From positions 3,286,001 to 3,350,000 of the forward strand of contig NC_079235.1 of assembly GCF_028502605.1 (NCBI RefSeq): 64,000 nucleotides of DNA, in the 5' to 3' direction. Below, piece after piece: positions 37,402 to 47,495 of this stretch (the first letter of the stretch is position 1; each line of letters starts with the position of its first letter). The notes under the pieces are model-generated. The model was not told the origin of the DNA. It ran no database searches and was given only the letters and a program-made list of their open reading frames with translations. The position numbers and the translations under genes were made by a program. The stretch is from Trichoderma breve (lineage: Eukaryota > Ascomycota > Sordariomycetes > Hypocreales > Hypocreaceae).

Positions 37402-39558
37402 TTATCCGAGAACAATATCCACCTGGTCTCGTACTTGTGCATTCCAAGCCTTGAGCAGGATATGCCCAATGCCCCTCCTGTAGCAAACACTGCCAATCCT
37501 CTCAATCCACAGCACGTTGACAAAATCCAGTATGCCATCTGCATCTTTATTCTCTTCGAATTTCTCCGGTGTGAAGATAAAGGAGCCCTTGCGCTCCATT
37601 CCTGTGCTAATGGCAATGAACTCGAGTTTTTCGCCTCCGTCATGGTTGGATGTCTGCACGCCAATCCACGCGTCGTGAGCTCGAAATTCGCCGATCCATT
37701 TACCAGACTTGCTCCAAATGTTTCCAATGGCAAGCTGAGGATTTGAATGATCCTTGGGTGCCATAGTATCAGCAAGATCGACATCAAAGAGCCCAGCAGC
37801 CGTTCTGAAAGACAGGAGAGGTCCCGGAAAAGTCTGCTCAGCGGTTGTTGGCGCGTGTTGTCCATCCTTTGGGGGGTCCACAACAGGCACAGGATACTTG
37901 AAAATGGTCTCACGGTCGCTATCGTGTTTGAAAGCCGACCCGCTCCTTGACCAACCTCGGGGCAGCGGTGTCCCAGCATTTTTACGAGAGCGGAGATCTC
38001 GAAACCGCAACCCAGTGTTGTTCACGGGAACTGTGGAAGCCCTGTCTGTAAGATTCCAACTGATGGTGGGCTTTATCCTGAAAGTTTGCATTGATTGAAA
38101 TCGTTTGGGGTTGGATCCTACTTTTGCCGGACTAGTCTCTTCGACGTAATCAGCTGCAGCTCTCCATAGCACCAGGTCAACAGGAACACCGTCAAACCAC
38201 CAGCCCATCCAAGACCATGACGGAAGAAAGGGGGCCCGCGGTGGTGCCCTCCGTCGTATTGATGCCTGTGGGCGCCAGAGCAGAGCGACGTCGAGAAACA
38301 TAAGCGGCATGCCATACATGAAGCCGTCTGAAAATGTGCGCGAGAGCATGGAAGTGATACCCGAGAATGCTCTCAAAGTGTCCTCGACATGTGTTACCCT
38401 CCTTGCGCTATAGTCGGCTGCGATGCGAGCGTACTCGTCCAGGTCAGGCCACGGAGTATGTTGGTAGCCAAGAATGGCAGAAGAAAGGCGGTTGATACAT
38501 TCATGCCGATTACTGCCACGCAGCTTTGGCATGATATTCAAGGAGCTTTTCTGCCAAAGCTCGCAGTGGCATTCCCATGTCACGGCATCTTGAAAGAAGA
38601 AAACGGTACGGCGCGAATAGAGATGCTCTTGCAGGGTCCATCCGCGGGTGTTCCATTTCGATTGTCGCAGCAATTCGTTGTGATCCTTGGTGCTACCACC
38701 AGCCTTTGAGTCGCGCGGGCGCTTTGGACTGATGGGGAGAAGGCCGGTATAGAGGTCTCCATAAGCTGCGGCGATTGTGAGGTATGCATTTGCAAAGATG
38801 TAAGGCATGTGCCGAATGTGGTTGTCCTTGTCCACATCATCGTCTTGAACAACGCATAGCTGATCGACCCACAGGTAGCGGAAGCCCAGCTTTCTTGCCA
38901 GATACATGGCATCGAGAATGGTCTCGGGAATGTCCACCTCTGGGAGCTCTGACTGGAAGGCCTCGATATTGGACTTGAGCAGTCGCACAACGGCGTTGGG
39001 GCCTCCTCGACGCGGGTTCAGCGGACCCCAGACATAGCTCAAGGCGAGATAGCGATCTGTCGGCTTGGCCTTGACCAAGCATCGCTCAACAGAGTCGACA
39101 AGATAGACAGGACGCCAAGTGGTTGTGTCAGCGTCATCGCCGCCGCAGTGGTGGTTATGCTGGCCATTGCATGTATCCAGCCACGATTTGATGCGCATCA
39201 TGGGCGACGATTTGTCGGCGACGGATGAGCGCCTCCTTTCAGGGGGTGGCGGCTCATTTTTAGCTCTCTCACGATTGTCCCTGTTGTCCCTGTTGTCCCT
39301 GTCCCTGTTCTCTCTATTCTCTTTGTTTTGCGCACGCACTTGGTTGAGGGAACCCAGCAGACGGCCTGCGATGCTTAGGCGTCTTGCGGGTGCTGGTGCT
39401 GGCGCATGTCCATGATGCGGTTCTGGATTTGAGACAGGGGGAGGCGCATGAGACTGAGTACGGGCATGGGTGCGAGCACGAGGAGGAGGAGGAGCTGGCG
39501 GCGGCGACTCGCTGCCGGACGAGGACCAGTCGCTCTCAGATTCAGGCTCTCCTCGCAT
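37402..39558 (-). CDS. HET-domain protein (heterokaryon incompatibility type)
   Basis: A single exon encodes 718 residues. HET domains mediate programmed cell death after fusion of unlike hyphae, and many uncharacterised copies occur in filamentous ascomycetes. The block from about residue 165 carries the three family motifs: DRYLALSYVWG, then LGFRYLWVDQLCVVQDD, then IFANAYLTIAAAYGD, followed by RGWTLQEHLYSRRTVFF. The first 125 residues are low complexity (Pro, His, Ala) with an NRD/NRE repeat. The C-terminal 300 residues lack a recognised effector or repeat domain such as WD40 or NACHT. There are no membrane segments. It lies next to AT-rich repeats and a damaged regulator, an accessory-type setting. 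Whether it is a functional incompatibility gene cannot be told from sequence. Confidence 0.9.
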   Translation of the reverse strand: MRGEPESESDWSSSGSESPPPAPPPPRARTHARTQSHAPPPVSNPEPHHGHAPAPAPARRLSIAGRLLGSLNQVRAQNKENRENRDRDNRDNRDNRERAKNEPPPPERRRSSVADKSSPMMRIKSWLDTCNGQHNHHCGGDDADTTTWRPVYLVDSVERCLVKAKPTDRYLALSYVWGPLNPRRGGPNAVVRLLKSNIEAFQSELPEVDIPETILDAMYLARKLGFRYLWVDQLCVVQDDDVDKDNHIRHMPYIFANAYLTIAAAYGDLYTGLLPISPKRPRDSKAGGSTKDHNELLRQSKWNTRGWTLQEHLYSRRTVFFFQDAVTWECHCELWQKSSLNIMPKLRGSNRHECINRLSSAILGYQHTPWPDLDEYARIAADYSARRVTHVEDTLRAFSGITSMLSRTFSDGFMYGMPLMFLDVALLWRPQASIRRRAPPRAPFLPSWSWMGWWFDGVPVDLVLWRAAADYVEETSPAKVGSNPKRFQSMQTFRIKPTISWNLTDRASTVPVNNTGLRFRDLRSRKNAGTPLPRGWSRSGSAFKHDSDRETIFKYPVPVVDPPKDGQHAPTTAEQTFPGPLLSFRTAAGLFDVDLADTMAPKDHSNPQLAIGNIWSKSGKWIGEFRAHDAWIGVQTSNHDGGEKLEFIAISTGMERKGSFIFTPEKFEENKDADGILDFVNVLWIERIGSVCYRRGIGHILLKAWNAQVRDQVDIVLG
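39275..39301 (-). repeat. 9-bp coding tandem repeat in the HET-domain gene
   Basis: TTGTCCCTG is repeated three times exactly, with degraded copies after it. On the coding strand it yields Asp-Asn-Arg triplets in the disordered N-terminus. It is length-variable in principle without loss of frame. Confidence 0.8.
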
Positions 39559-41108
39559 TGTTTATGGTGTTTGACGGTACAGGTATGGAGCCTTGTACTA
39601 AGCTGCTGGCTTGCGATTCCGCTAATTTTGAGTGTTTACAAGACTGATGGATGAACTGCGCAAACGCTGAGATGCGTTGAAGTGAGGTGAAACAAAACGA
39701 AACGAAATGCTAACAAAGCAACCTTGCGCCAGAGACGCAGGCCGTCATGGCCGTAGGATAAAGAAAGTATGAGGCGAGATGACGTTGGGTGGTTGTCGGA
39801 AGACGATCCTTGGGCCTAAGGCGCTATAATATGGATGGGATGGGATGTTGTGCTACCAGGAGCATCAATCAGGCTGGGCTGTGAGGCGACGCGTTGCTGC
39901 AGCACCTGTTAGCACTAAAAGTCCAAGGTCCTCGTACGTACTGCATTGAGTTTGAAGTGGTGCCCCTCCATGGATCCGTGAAATTGATTGATGATGGATC
40001 CTCTACACCCATGACGTTGAGCGGTTATTGGCTAGCTTGGTTGCTTCAACTTGGGAGACTTACCCTGTACGGCATGTGGAGTAGTGAGCCGAATGGATTT
40101 TTAACGTTGTATGCTGCTTCTATTTGAGGATGAACTATGTACGTCTTGTTTGTTTTGTAGAGTACCTATTCACACGAAGCAGTTTCATTTGTACTGATCA
40201 ATACGTGGACGTGTTTTTCAAGGTACAGGTGTTTGGTCAGAGTTGTTAGTGGCTTGATAACAGGGGCCAGGAAGTCAAAATTAGCCGAGCCACAGTCCAG
40301 GTACCAGATGAGAGTGTGCTTCGTATTCCACATGATCGAGTTGTAGCATCAAACCTTCTTTCTTCACGATGCGCACCTTGAAAAAATAAATACACAAATC
40401 AAAGCAATATCCCCAATATGTCAATAAAGCGTAGAATAGCTGCCATTTTCAACGTCAAGATAGCACTCCGTACAGCCAACGCTAGACAATAGACAATCAA
40501 GCGGGGGACAGAAAAATCAAGACTGAGAAGATTACGAACACACACGCCTTGGATAATACGCCTATAAATCTCAACTCTTCAAGTATCTGCTGCTATATCT
40601 ATATTTTTCTAATAACTGCTATTATATTTATATTTCTCTAGTGTCTACTGCTATATTGATATTTCTCCAGTAACTATTATTATATGTATATTTATTTACT
40701 ACTTAGCGTTTTTTCTATTCTGCGCCTGTTTAATACACTCATTAGCTGCTTATATTGCTGAGTGTATGCCCTTATTCGTTTTGCAGTCTCGCTCTTTCTT
40801 ACCTCCGCTTGATAATGTCTTACTCTTCTCCGCATTCTTCTTCAGCACCGGCTAGCCTCGCTAGTGCTCAGCGGCGTGGGGAAAGAACACCTGCTGTGGG
40901 GCTTCTACAGCCATCCTTCCTCGACTTCAGTCTTCATGTTGGCTTCATACTTTGTATTCATCCAACTCCAGACGACCAACACATCAAACAGCCTATCCAC
41001 GCCCTCGTCTGATTTCCTCATCCATCGCTTCATAACATATGTCACTTTTAAGGGGATGATCCAGTATATCCATCTGGGCCACGCTGCGTTTGCTTTTATT
41101 GCTCCATA
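39559..41108. other. Intergenic AT-rich region with tandem repeats
   Basis: No gene was recognised. It includes the HET gene 5' flank, an ACTCCGTAC word near 40465, and a 29-bp tandem repeat at 40588-40703 (listed separately). Confidence 0.6.
40588..40703. repeat. Degenerate 29-bp AT-rich tandem repeat, four copies
   Basis: Four consecutive 29-base units share the pattern TGCTGCTATATCTATATTTT followed by TCTAATAAC. Units start at 40588, 40617, 40646 and 40675, and the fourth is the most diverged. It lies in noncoding DNA between the HET gene and the damaged regulator. Confidence 0.8.
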
Positions 41109-43447
41109 ATGGCTACCAACTCTGCCCAGAAGCGTGTCAAAACAGGTAAAATCCAAATCTCGCCGTCTTGACTTGCTTTAAACCCCCTTTCTAACAATGT
41201 GGCACAGGATGGTATGAAATATTATCCCAGCAGGCCAAAACAGCATAATAACTTGCTGGCCCTTGTATATCGCCCTCACTGACTGACTGGTTAAACCGGG
41301 GGCAGCCTAACATGCAGAAAACGTCACGTTAAATGTATGTAGGCTAATGCAGGACAGCCCCAACACCGTTGTTAGCCATGACGATCCCTCTACTCTCTCT
41401 TGGTTATTGCACTTGCTATCTTTTCTCTGCCCTTTACTATCTTTATGCGATTTTCTATGCCTTAGACACTCCCAGGCTGACTCTACCAAAGGCGATGAAC
41501 GTAGACCAGAGTGCAAGCGCTGCGAGATAGCTGGCCGACCATGTTCCTTTCCTAGGGCAGCTAGCCCCGACAACTTTAATGAGGTTGCTTTGGTAGAAAA
41601 TGAATATTTCGACTTTCCAGAGGATCACGTTTGGGTCAAGATTCCGTCTTCTTGTAAGTTTAACCGTCCTGCATATCTCGGGTGTCTGGGCTGGGCTGAT
41701 ATGACCGCTCAAGTGCGATTTGCCCATCATGTACGACGGAAATCGCGTAGAATCAGCCGAGCTCTTAACAAAATAGAAGACGACGCAGATTCAGTTCTTA
41801 TTAACCCATCAGGTGAGAAAGATTCACTACAAATAGTATTTGGTTCCCTATACTTACAACGACAAGACGACCCACCAAGCTCCCCGAGACCAGCATCTCA
41901 GTTTTCTAGCCAGACAGAACCGGAGCCTGGATTCCTCCATATATCCCTTCCACCGGTTTCGCATTTCCTCTTTGAAGATATTTCGGATAGCCAAACTACA
42001 AGTACTCCTATTGGGAGCCTGGCAGAAGCTCTAAACTCAACATTGCCCATATATCTTCCACAGCTCCGAGGGCCTTTGAGAGACCCGGAACAAGCGCGTC
42101 TGCTGACTGTCTACACGGAGCACTTAAGCGGATGGGTAGGCTCATTTCCTACGATTTACTTTTGTAGTATGGCCATTGATACTTGATATACAGTTGGCAT
42201 TGAACGATCCAAGACACCACTTCTCGGCATCCGTACCTCAACTGGCCATGAAATGCCCCATGCTCCTTGACGCAATATTTGCATTCTCGGCGCGGTATTT
42301 GAGTCGCTCCGACCGAAATATCAGCTCCCTCGTGGCAGATGAATATCATTATAGTTGCGTTTGTCGGCTTATTGCCGCATTGAAAGATATTGCATGTGCG
42401 TCCGAGAGTGCATTGGCGCTGTCGACGGTCATTCTACGAATGCATGAGATGCTGAGCGATCGTAATGCCGAGGTCGATCTGCAGCGTCATTTGAGAGGTT
42501 CTCTATCTCTTTTCAGTTATAATGCAAATAAATTTGGCCCAGGAAGCCTTAAGCACACTGCATTCTGGACATATGTCCGCCAGGAGATCCTAACCGCTCT
42601 TCGAGGCTGCTCCCCGACCAATATTGACACGTCGGATAGAACGTATTACGTCGTTTTTGACGGAGATACGGACGATGACTGGACTAATAACATCATTTGG
42701 CTCACAGCACGAGTAATCAACCACTACTTTGATTCGTCCGTTTCCACAGCAACTTCTGTCCATCAAGAGATGCTGGTCACTCTTGTAGACAACTGGAAGG
42801 AGAGGCTCCCTGATACCTTTAATCCGCTTTCCGTGGTTATGGATGACCATCCCTTTCCGGCGATCACATACACGTGCATTTGGCACAGTAAGTCACTTTT
42901 ACTTTCTCTCTACCTTGATCTGGAAAATGTCATCTAACTCTTGAGCTCTTGCTAGATGTGGCAATGCAATTCTTCCATCTTTGCAAAGTCATATTTACCA
43001 CTTCCAATCAGTCTAGTAAAACGAACCCAGAGAGTCTGGATGCTGTGTGTTTATACTTGTACACCATTCTTTCCACTGCCATTGGCTGACATTCATTTCT
43101 AGGCAGAAGCTGTCAAGCATACTATTCAGATCTGTGGAATTGTTCGTGGACTGTTTTCATATAAAGAGTGTCGATACCCTGGGGCTCTAGTGAATGCAGC
43201 GGAAATATTAGCATATTGTGAGTAAAGTGGCGGGCCGCCTGATTTCGTTTACAGAATGACGAAGGCCTCTCTATGACACGCAAACAGACATCAGCTAATC
43301 GGACTAATAGGTGGCCGTACACTAAGAGATGTTAAATCCCAGTCGTACCTACTAGGCCTACTTCATCGCATCGAAGCTGAGACGACATGGGATGTAACCC
43401 AGACAGTTGAGAAGCTAAGGGAGACATGGAGTGATGTTCTCAACTGA
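41109..43447 (+). CDS. Fungal-specific transcription factor with destroyed zinc cluster (possible pseudogene)
   Basis: The regulatory body is well preserved. Exons end/start at 42135/42194, 42887/42956, 43044/43103 and 43221/43288, with the stop at 43447; each join is phase-consistent and gives the Fungal_trans_2 pattern, for example LTVYTEHLSGW-LALNDPRHHF, CPMLLDAIFAFSARYLSR, NAAEILAYCEHQLIGLIGG and ETTWDVTQTVEKLRETW. The DNA-binding end is broken. An ancestral first exon (41109-41145, MATNSAQKRVKT) is followed by a normal intron to about 41218, but the expected CWTCR...KC half is absent. The frame resumes with TKGDERRPECKRCEIAGRPC, having Gly (GGC at 41491) where the third Cys belongs. An alternative ATG at 41347 gives an uninterrupted protein lacking three of six Cys. 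DNA binding by a Zn2Cys6 cluster is therefore unlikely. It is convergent with the beta-mannosidase, 137 bases apart. Confidence 0.6.
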
Positions 43448-43584
43448 CAGAGTGCTTATATCCTGTAAACGTGAGTTTTTTTTTGTATCTACTTTATCAA
43501 GAACATTGAAGGAACCTCTCTCTAACTCAACTCATATAGATAGATACACGCAACATAGATACCCCCTGAATGCAACTGGTTTTA

Positions 43585-46271
43585 TTACATCAATACAAGT
43601 TTCGATTTCGGAGCCACAGAACCGTAGTGCTGCTCCACCACTTTCACATTCTCAAGATCAGCTTTTGCACCAGCGACTGCAGTAACAGTCACAGTCTGCT
43701 CTTCCCCTGGGACAAGATCCAAGGCATTGTCGCTAAAGACGTAACTATCCGCAACATTTGGATCGAGAGTGTCAATCATCAGTTCTACGCCTTTAGCCAC
43801 ACCATTCTTGACCGAGACAGCGATTTCGAAAGATCCAGCTGAGTCACTAATCTCTTTTTTCGTGACGGTAACCTCCGTAGCGGAAAAATCGAGGTGCCTC
43901 AACGGCTGTGGGAAGTTGACATAGCGAGCTAGTACATCTCCATTCTTGCTGAGCTTCGTAGCGGCGACTACGAACTCTTGCTTGACCTCCCATTCCTTTT
44001 CCTCAAACTTTACTTTTTGCAGTTCTGTTGAGCGATTTGGTGGTAGAGTCACTTCTTCAGATTTGGAAGCGAGTAATTTGCCATCCAAGACGGAATAGAA
44101 AGCTACCGTCATGGTCAACTTGGCCTCGGAGGTGGTGCAGTTGCTGGCCCAAACATCCGCCGAGGTAATGCGTTCCACGTACACACGAGTGAACTCATCG
44201 GCAGGGTGTTCTACAGTCGTCCTTGCGCATCCAACAATGATGGGCGCATAATCTCTTTTGGCAACAAAGTAAGCCAGCTTAGGACGAAGGAATGCATCGG
44301 CCAGAGACCAGCTAGCGGCCGGGAAACAGTCGTTGAGCTGCCAGATCAGGCTGCCAGCGCACTCTTCCTTGCCGGGACCCTTCCAGAGGCGCCTGAAAGG
44401 TCGAAGCGAGTAATCGGTTGCCTCCGCCTGGTTGAGCTGAGTAGCATATACATATGCCGGAAGGGAGGCGAGTTCGTACTTTTGGTTGTCGATCAAGTAC
44501 ATTGACAATGTGCGCTGATCTTCTGGTGCGCAGAACCAGTTGTCAAAAGTACGAGACTGGGGATGTCTTTCCGCAGGATCTGTTATGAGCTGGCGAACGC
44601 TGTGAACAGACGGGGACGATTTCATGCCAAACTCGCTCACAAAGCGGCCGGTGAGTTTCTCGTAATCCTGGTACGGGTAGCGCGGTTGATCTGCCATCCA
44701 AACTCTCCAAGAATGAATATCACCAACCGTCGGGTCATTGCTGTATGTGCCACCCCAGGGAGAGGAGTTGTGGTAAGGAACGCGAGGGACGAGTTCGGCA
44801 CAGATATCTGGGAGCATTTTGTCGTAATACCAACGCGCCGCCCAGTTCGTCTTGAGCCAGTTGTCTGGGTTCTTATCGTTGATGTCGTATTCGAGATGAT
44901 GCAGTTCGGCAAACATGTGGTCCTCGTTGTTTCCGCACCATAAGACGATCGACGGGTGGTGTCGCAGTCGCTTGAGGTTGTAAATGGCTTCCTCACGGAT
45001 GGTGTTGGTCATAAAGTCGGAGACAGGGTAAACGCCGCAGCCGAGCTGAAAGTCATGCCAGATGAGAATTCCGAGCTCGTCGCAAATCTCATAGAACGAG
45101 TCGTCTTCGTAAAGGCCTCCTCCCCACACGCGTATCATGTTCTGGTTGCCATGGAGAGCCAGCTCGATCCACTGACGATAGCGCTTCTCATTAATCCTCG
45201 GCAAGAAGGTATCACCAGGCACCCAGTTAGCACCACGGCAGTAGATGGGGATCTGGTTGACCTGGAAGAAGAAGGTCGTTCCTGGAGCTCCGTTCTCGAG
45301 AGGCCGCTGCACCAGACGCAAATGACGGATACCGACTTTGCGGACGACCTTTTGGTTACCAAGAACAGCTGTCACCGTGTATAGCGGCTGGTCTCCATAA
45401 CCGACTGGATACCACAATTTGGGGCTTGTGAGCTTCACTTTGCCGTTCCCGTCGCCGGTGAAAACATTTTCTCCATCTGGGTTGGCGATGCTGATTCGGA
45501 CCGCATGCTCGTTGTCATCGTGGCCCTGCAACTCTGACGTGATAGTCAAAGTTGCATCATCTAGTGAATCTGCAACATCAATATCAATGTTTAAGTCGGC
45601 GATGCGAGTTACAAACGACTCGAGATAAATTGGTCGCCACGGGCCACAGGTTAGCAACGTCGGTGCCCTGTTGTAAATTGCCATGGTCAGTCATTGAATA
45701 TTGAGCGCCATCATACAAAGCTGAACACTATGAGAACTCACCAATCCCATCCAAAATGGCATCCGATTTTGCGGACATTCATGCGGCAGGAATCGCCATT
45801 CCAGAACAGGTTCTTGTAGCCCTGCGCCTTTTCCAGGCGTTTGCCCTCCAAAAACGCAGAGTCGAAGAGAAGCTCAAGGACGTTTTCTTCGCCTGCCGGC
45901 TTCAATGTCTCCGTGACATCGACGCGATATTGGAGGAACATGTTGGCAGTGTTGGCTATCTCTTTGCCGTTTAGACTGATCTTGGCATATGTATCGAGAC
46001 CATCGAAAACCATGGTGTGAGACACCTTGCCAGTGCTTGAAGGAGCTTGCGGCGAGGCGAATGACGTCTTGTAGAGCCATTGTTTCTCGCCAACCCATTG
46101 AATCAGCTCGCTGTTTCTGTCTTTGGGCGGATCTGGGATGAGGCCATGATGTAAGAGGTCGAGATGGATGACGGTGGGAAACTGGGCGACAGGTCTGAAG
46201 TCCGAGTCTGGCTTGTCTGCTTGCTTGAAGATCCAGCCATCATGGACGTCTGTCCGTAGATACGTGGCCAT
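43585..46271 (-). CDS. mndB: Beta-mannosidase, GH2, intracellular (MndB type)
   Basis: It hydrolyses terminal beta-1,4-mannose from mannooligosaccharides. Two exons with an intron at 45668-45741 encode 870 residues; the splice restores Trp in GCHFGWDWAPTLLTCGPWRP, a diagnostic GH2 mannosidase segment. The acid/base glutamate is in WCGNNED (about Glu425) and the nucleophile is in FVSEFGMKSSPS (about Glu522). Domain order is a jelly-roll N-domain (1-175), an Ig-like domain, the TIM barrel (about 290-610), and C-terminal beta-sandwiches. No signal peptide is present (starts MATYLRTDVHDGWIFKQ), so it fits the type B cytosolic enzyme, not the secreted MndA form. It is divergent from a sugar porter 1.2 kb away, suggesting import of oligosaccharides followed by internal hydrolysis. 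Confidence 0.94.
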
Positions 46272-47495
46272 CGTTATGTTGAAATAGAGTATGCAGGATT
46301 CTTTGAGAAAAGGTCAAGGCATGCAGGATCAACGACTAGGGCCTGATAGCTGAGCTGATATAAGAAGAGCTCCAGCTGGAGTTTATGTGCTCATTTCCCA
46401 GGAACCGCAGTGCTTATCTTACAGCTCTTTCTCCAGAAAGGCAAAACTAATAAACACATGAGAGAGGCGCAATGCGATCTCGGATGGTCCTCTTCCCCAC
46501 GCTGGACAACCATTCACGATGCTGAATGTGAACATGAGATCAAAAGCTCCCCCGCATCATCCACATTTCTGATGGGTCTTACCATGTGCTACCCCGCGAG
46601 TTTCTCGAGATGCTTATCATATTGGGAAGGGATTCTAATACGACGATGTTTCTTAAAGGTTGTCAGTCCTCGCTTGCTGGACGGTTTGGGAAAATAGCCG
46701 AGTTGGCGATGGACGAAACACCGGCATTTCAACTCCACAGTTTTCCACTAACTCATGTCTCCAGACAAATGCAGCCATAGTCGCCCGCATAACCGGCTAA
46801 AACACCTTCAACATCTCCACTTGGCCAGCATTCCCCAGGTTATTCCACATTTCAAGCGTGAGTTTCCCCAGATTCTGCTGGAACACGATATCATTCAAGT
46901 TTGACTTGCTGCGATGGTAGCTCGGGGTAAACGTTTAAAAGGCCAATGGACGATGTTTGTAGCGCTTATATCAAGGAACCGTCGCCAGCCACGACGCTAG
47001 ACATGAATGAAGATTGTTTAGAACGAATATACCCGGACTAGAGCTTGTTGTTGGCTTTGTCATTTCGGCATTAAGGTACCATCTCAACCTGGGGTATACG
47101 CTGCCGATCCCCTCAAGCCACGGCGACAAAGTCCGGTGCCGGGGGTCGGTTCATGGCTACTGTAGTCGATTCCCAGCATGAGGCTCCCCCACTTGCTGTC
47201 CTGGACTAAGAGCCGGCTGCTTTCCAAGCTGAAGACACTGTCGATAGCTCCAGGTCGTGAGAGTCATGAGAAGCCTTAGAGTGTTAGTGGCTTGATGGGC
47301 ACAGAAGGGGGATGCTTCCCCTCCTTTTACTTGCGTGATCGTCTTATGCTTCTCTCGTGTGTATATATAGACCCCCCCGTCGTGACTGCGGAGATGCAGC
47401 CGATATGCATGAGCCCTCATCTCGTCACAACCGCCGTCGATCACCTTGTCCTCTCAACCCACAGCCGGTGAGAACAAAGCCGTCGTGACTTGAAG
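46272..47495. promoter_or_regulatory. Divergent promoter region, beta-mannosidase / sugar porter
   Basis: 1.2 kb separates outward ATGs. SYGGRG (Cre1-type) hexamers occur five times (46592, 46833, 46866, 47089, 47139), but that is about the number expected by chance, so they are weak evidence. A TATATATA-like element is at about 47360, 130 bases before the porter ATG. No gene was seen in the interval. Confidence 0.5.

Noticed and set aside
46272..47495. Five SYGGRG sites read as Cre1 carbon-repression control
   Set aside because: At about 50% GC roughly five are expected by chance in this length on both strands, so the count is not evidence.
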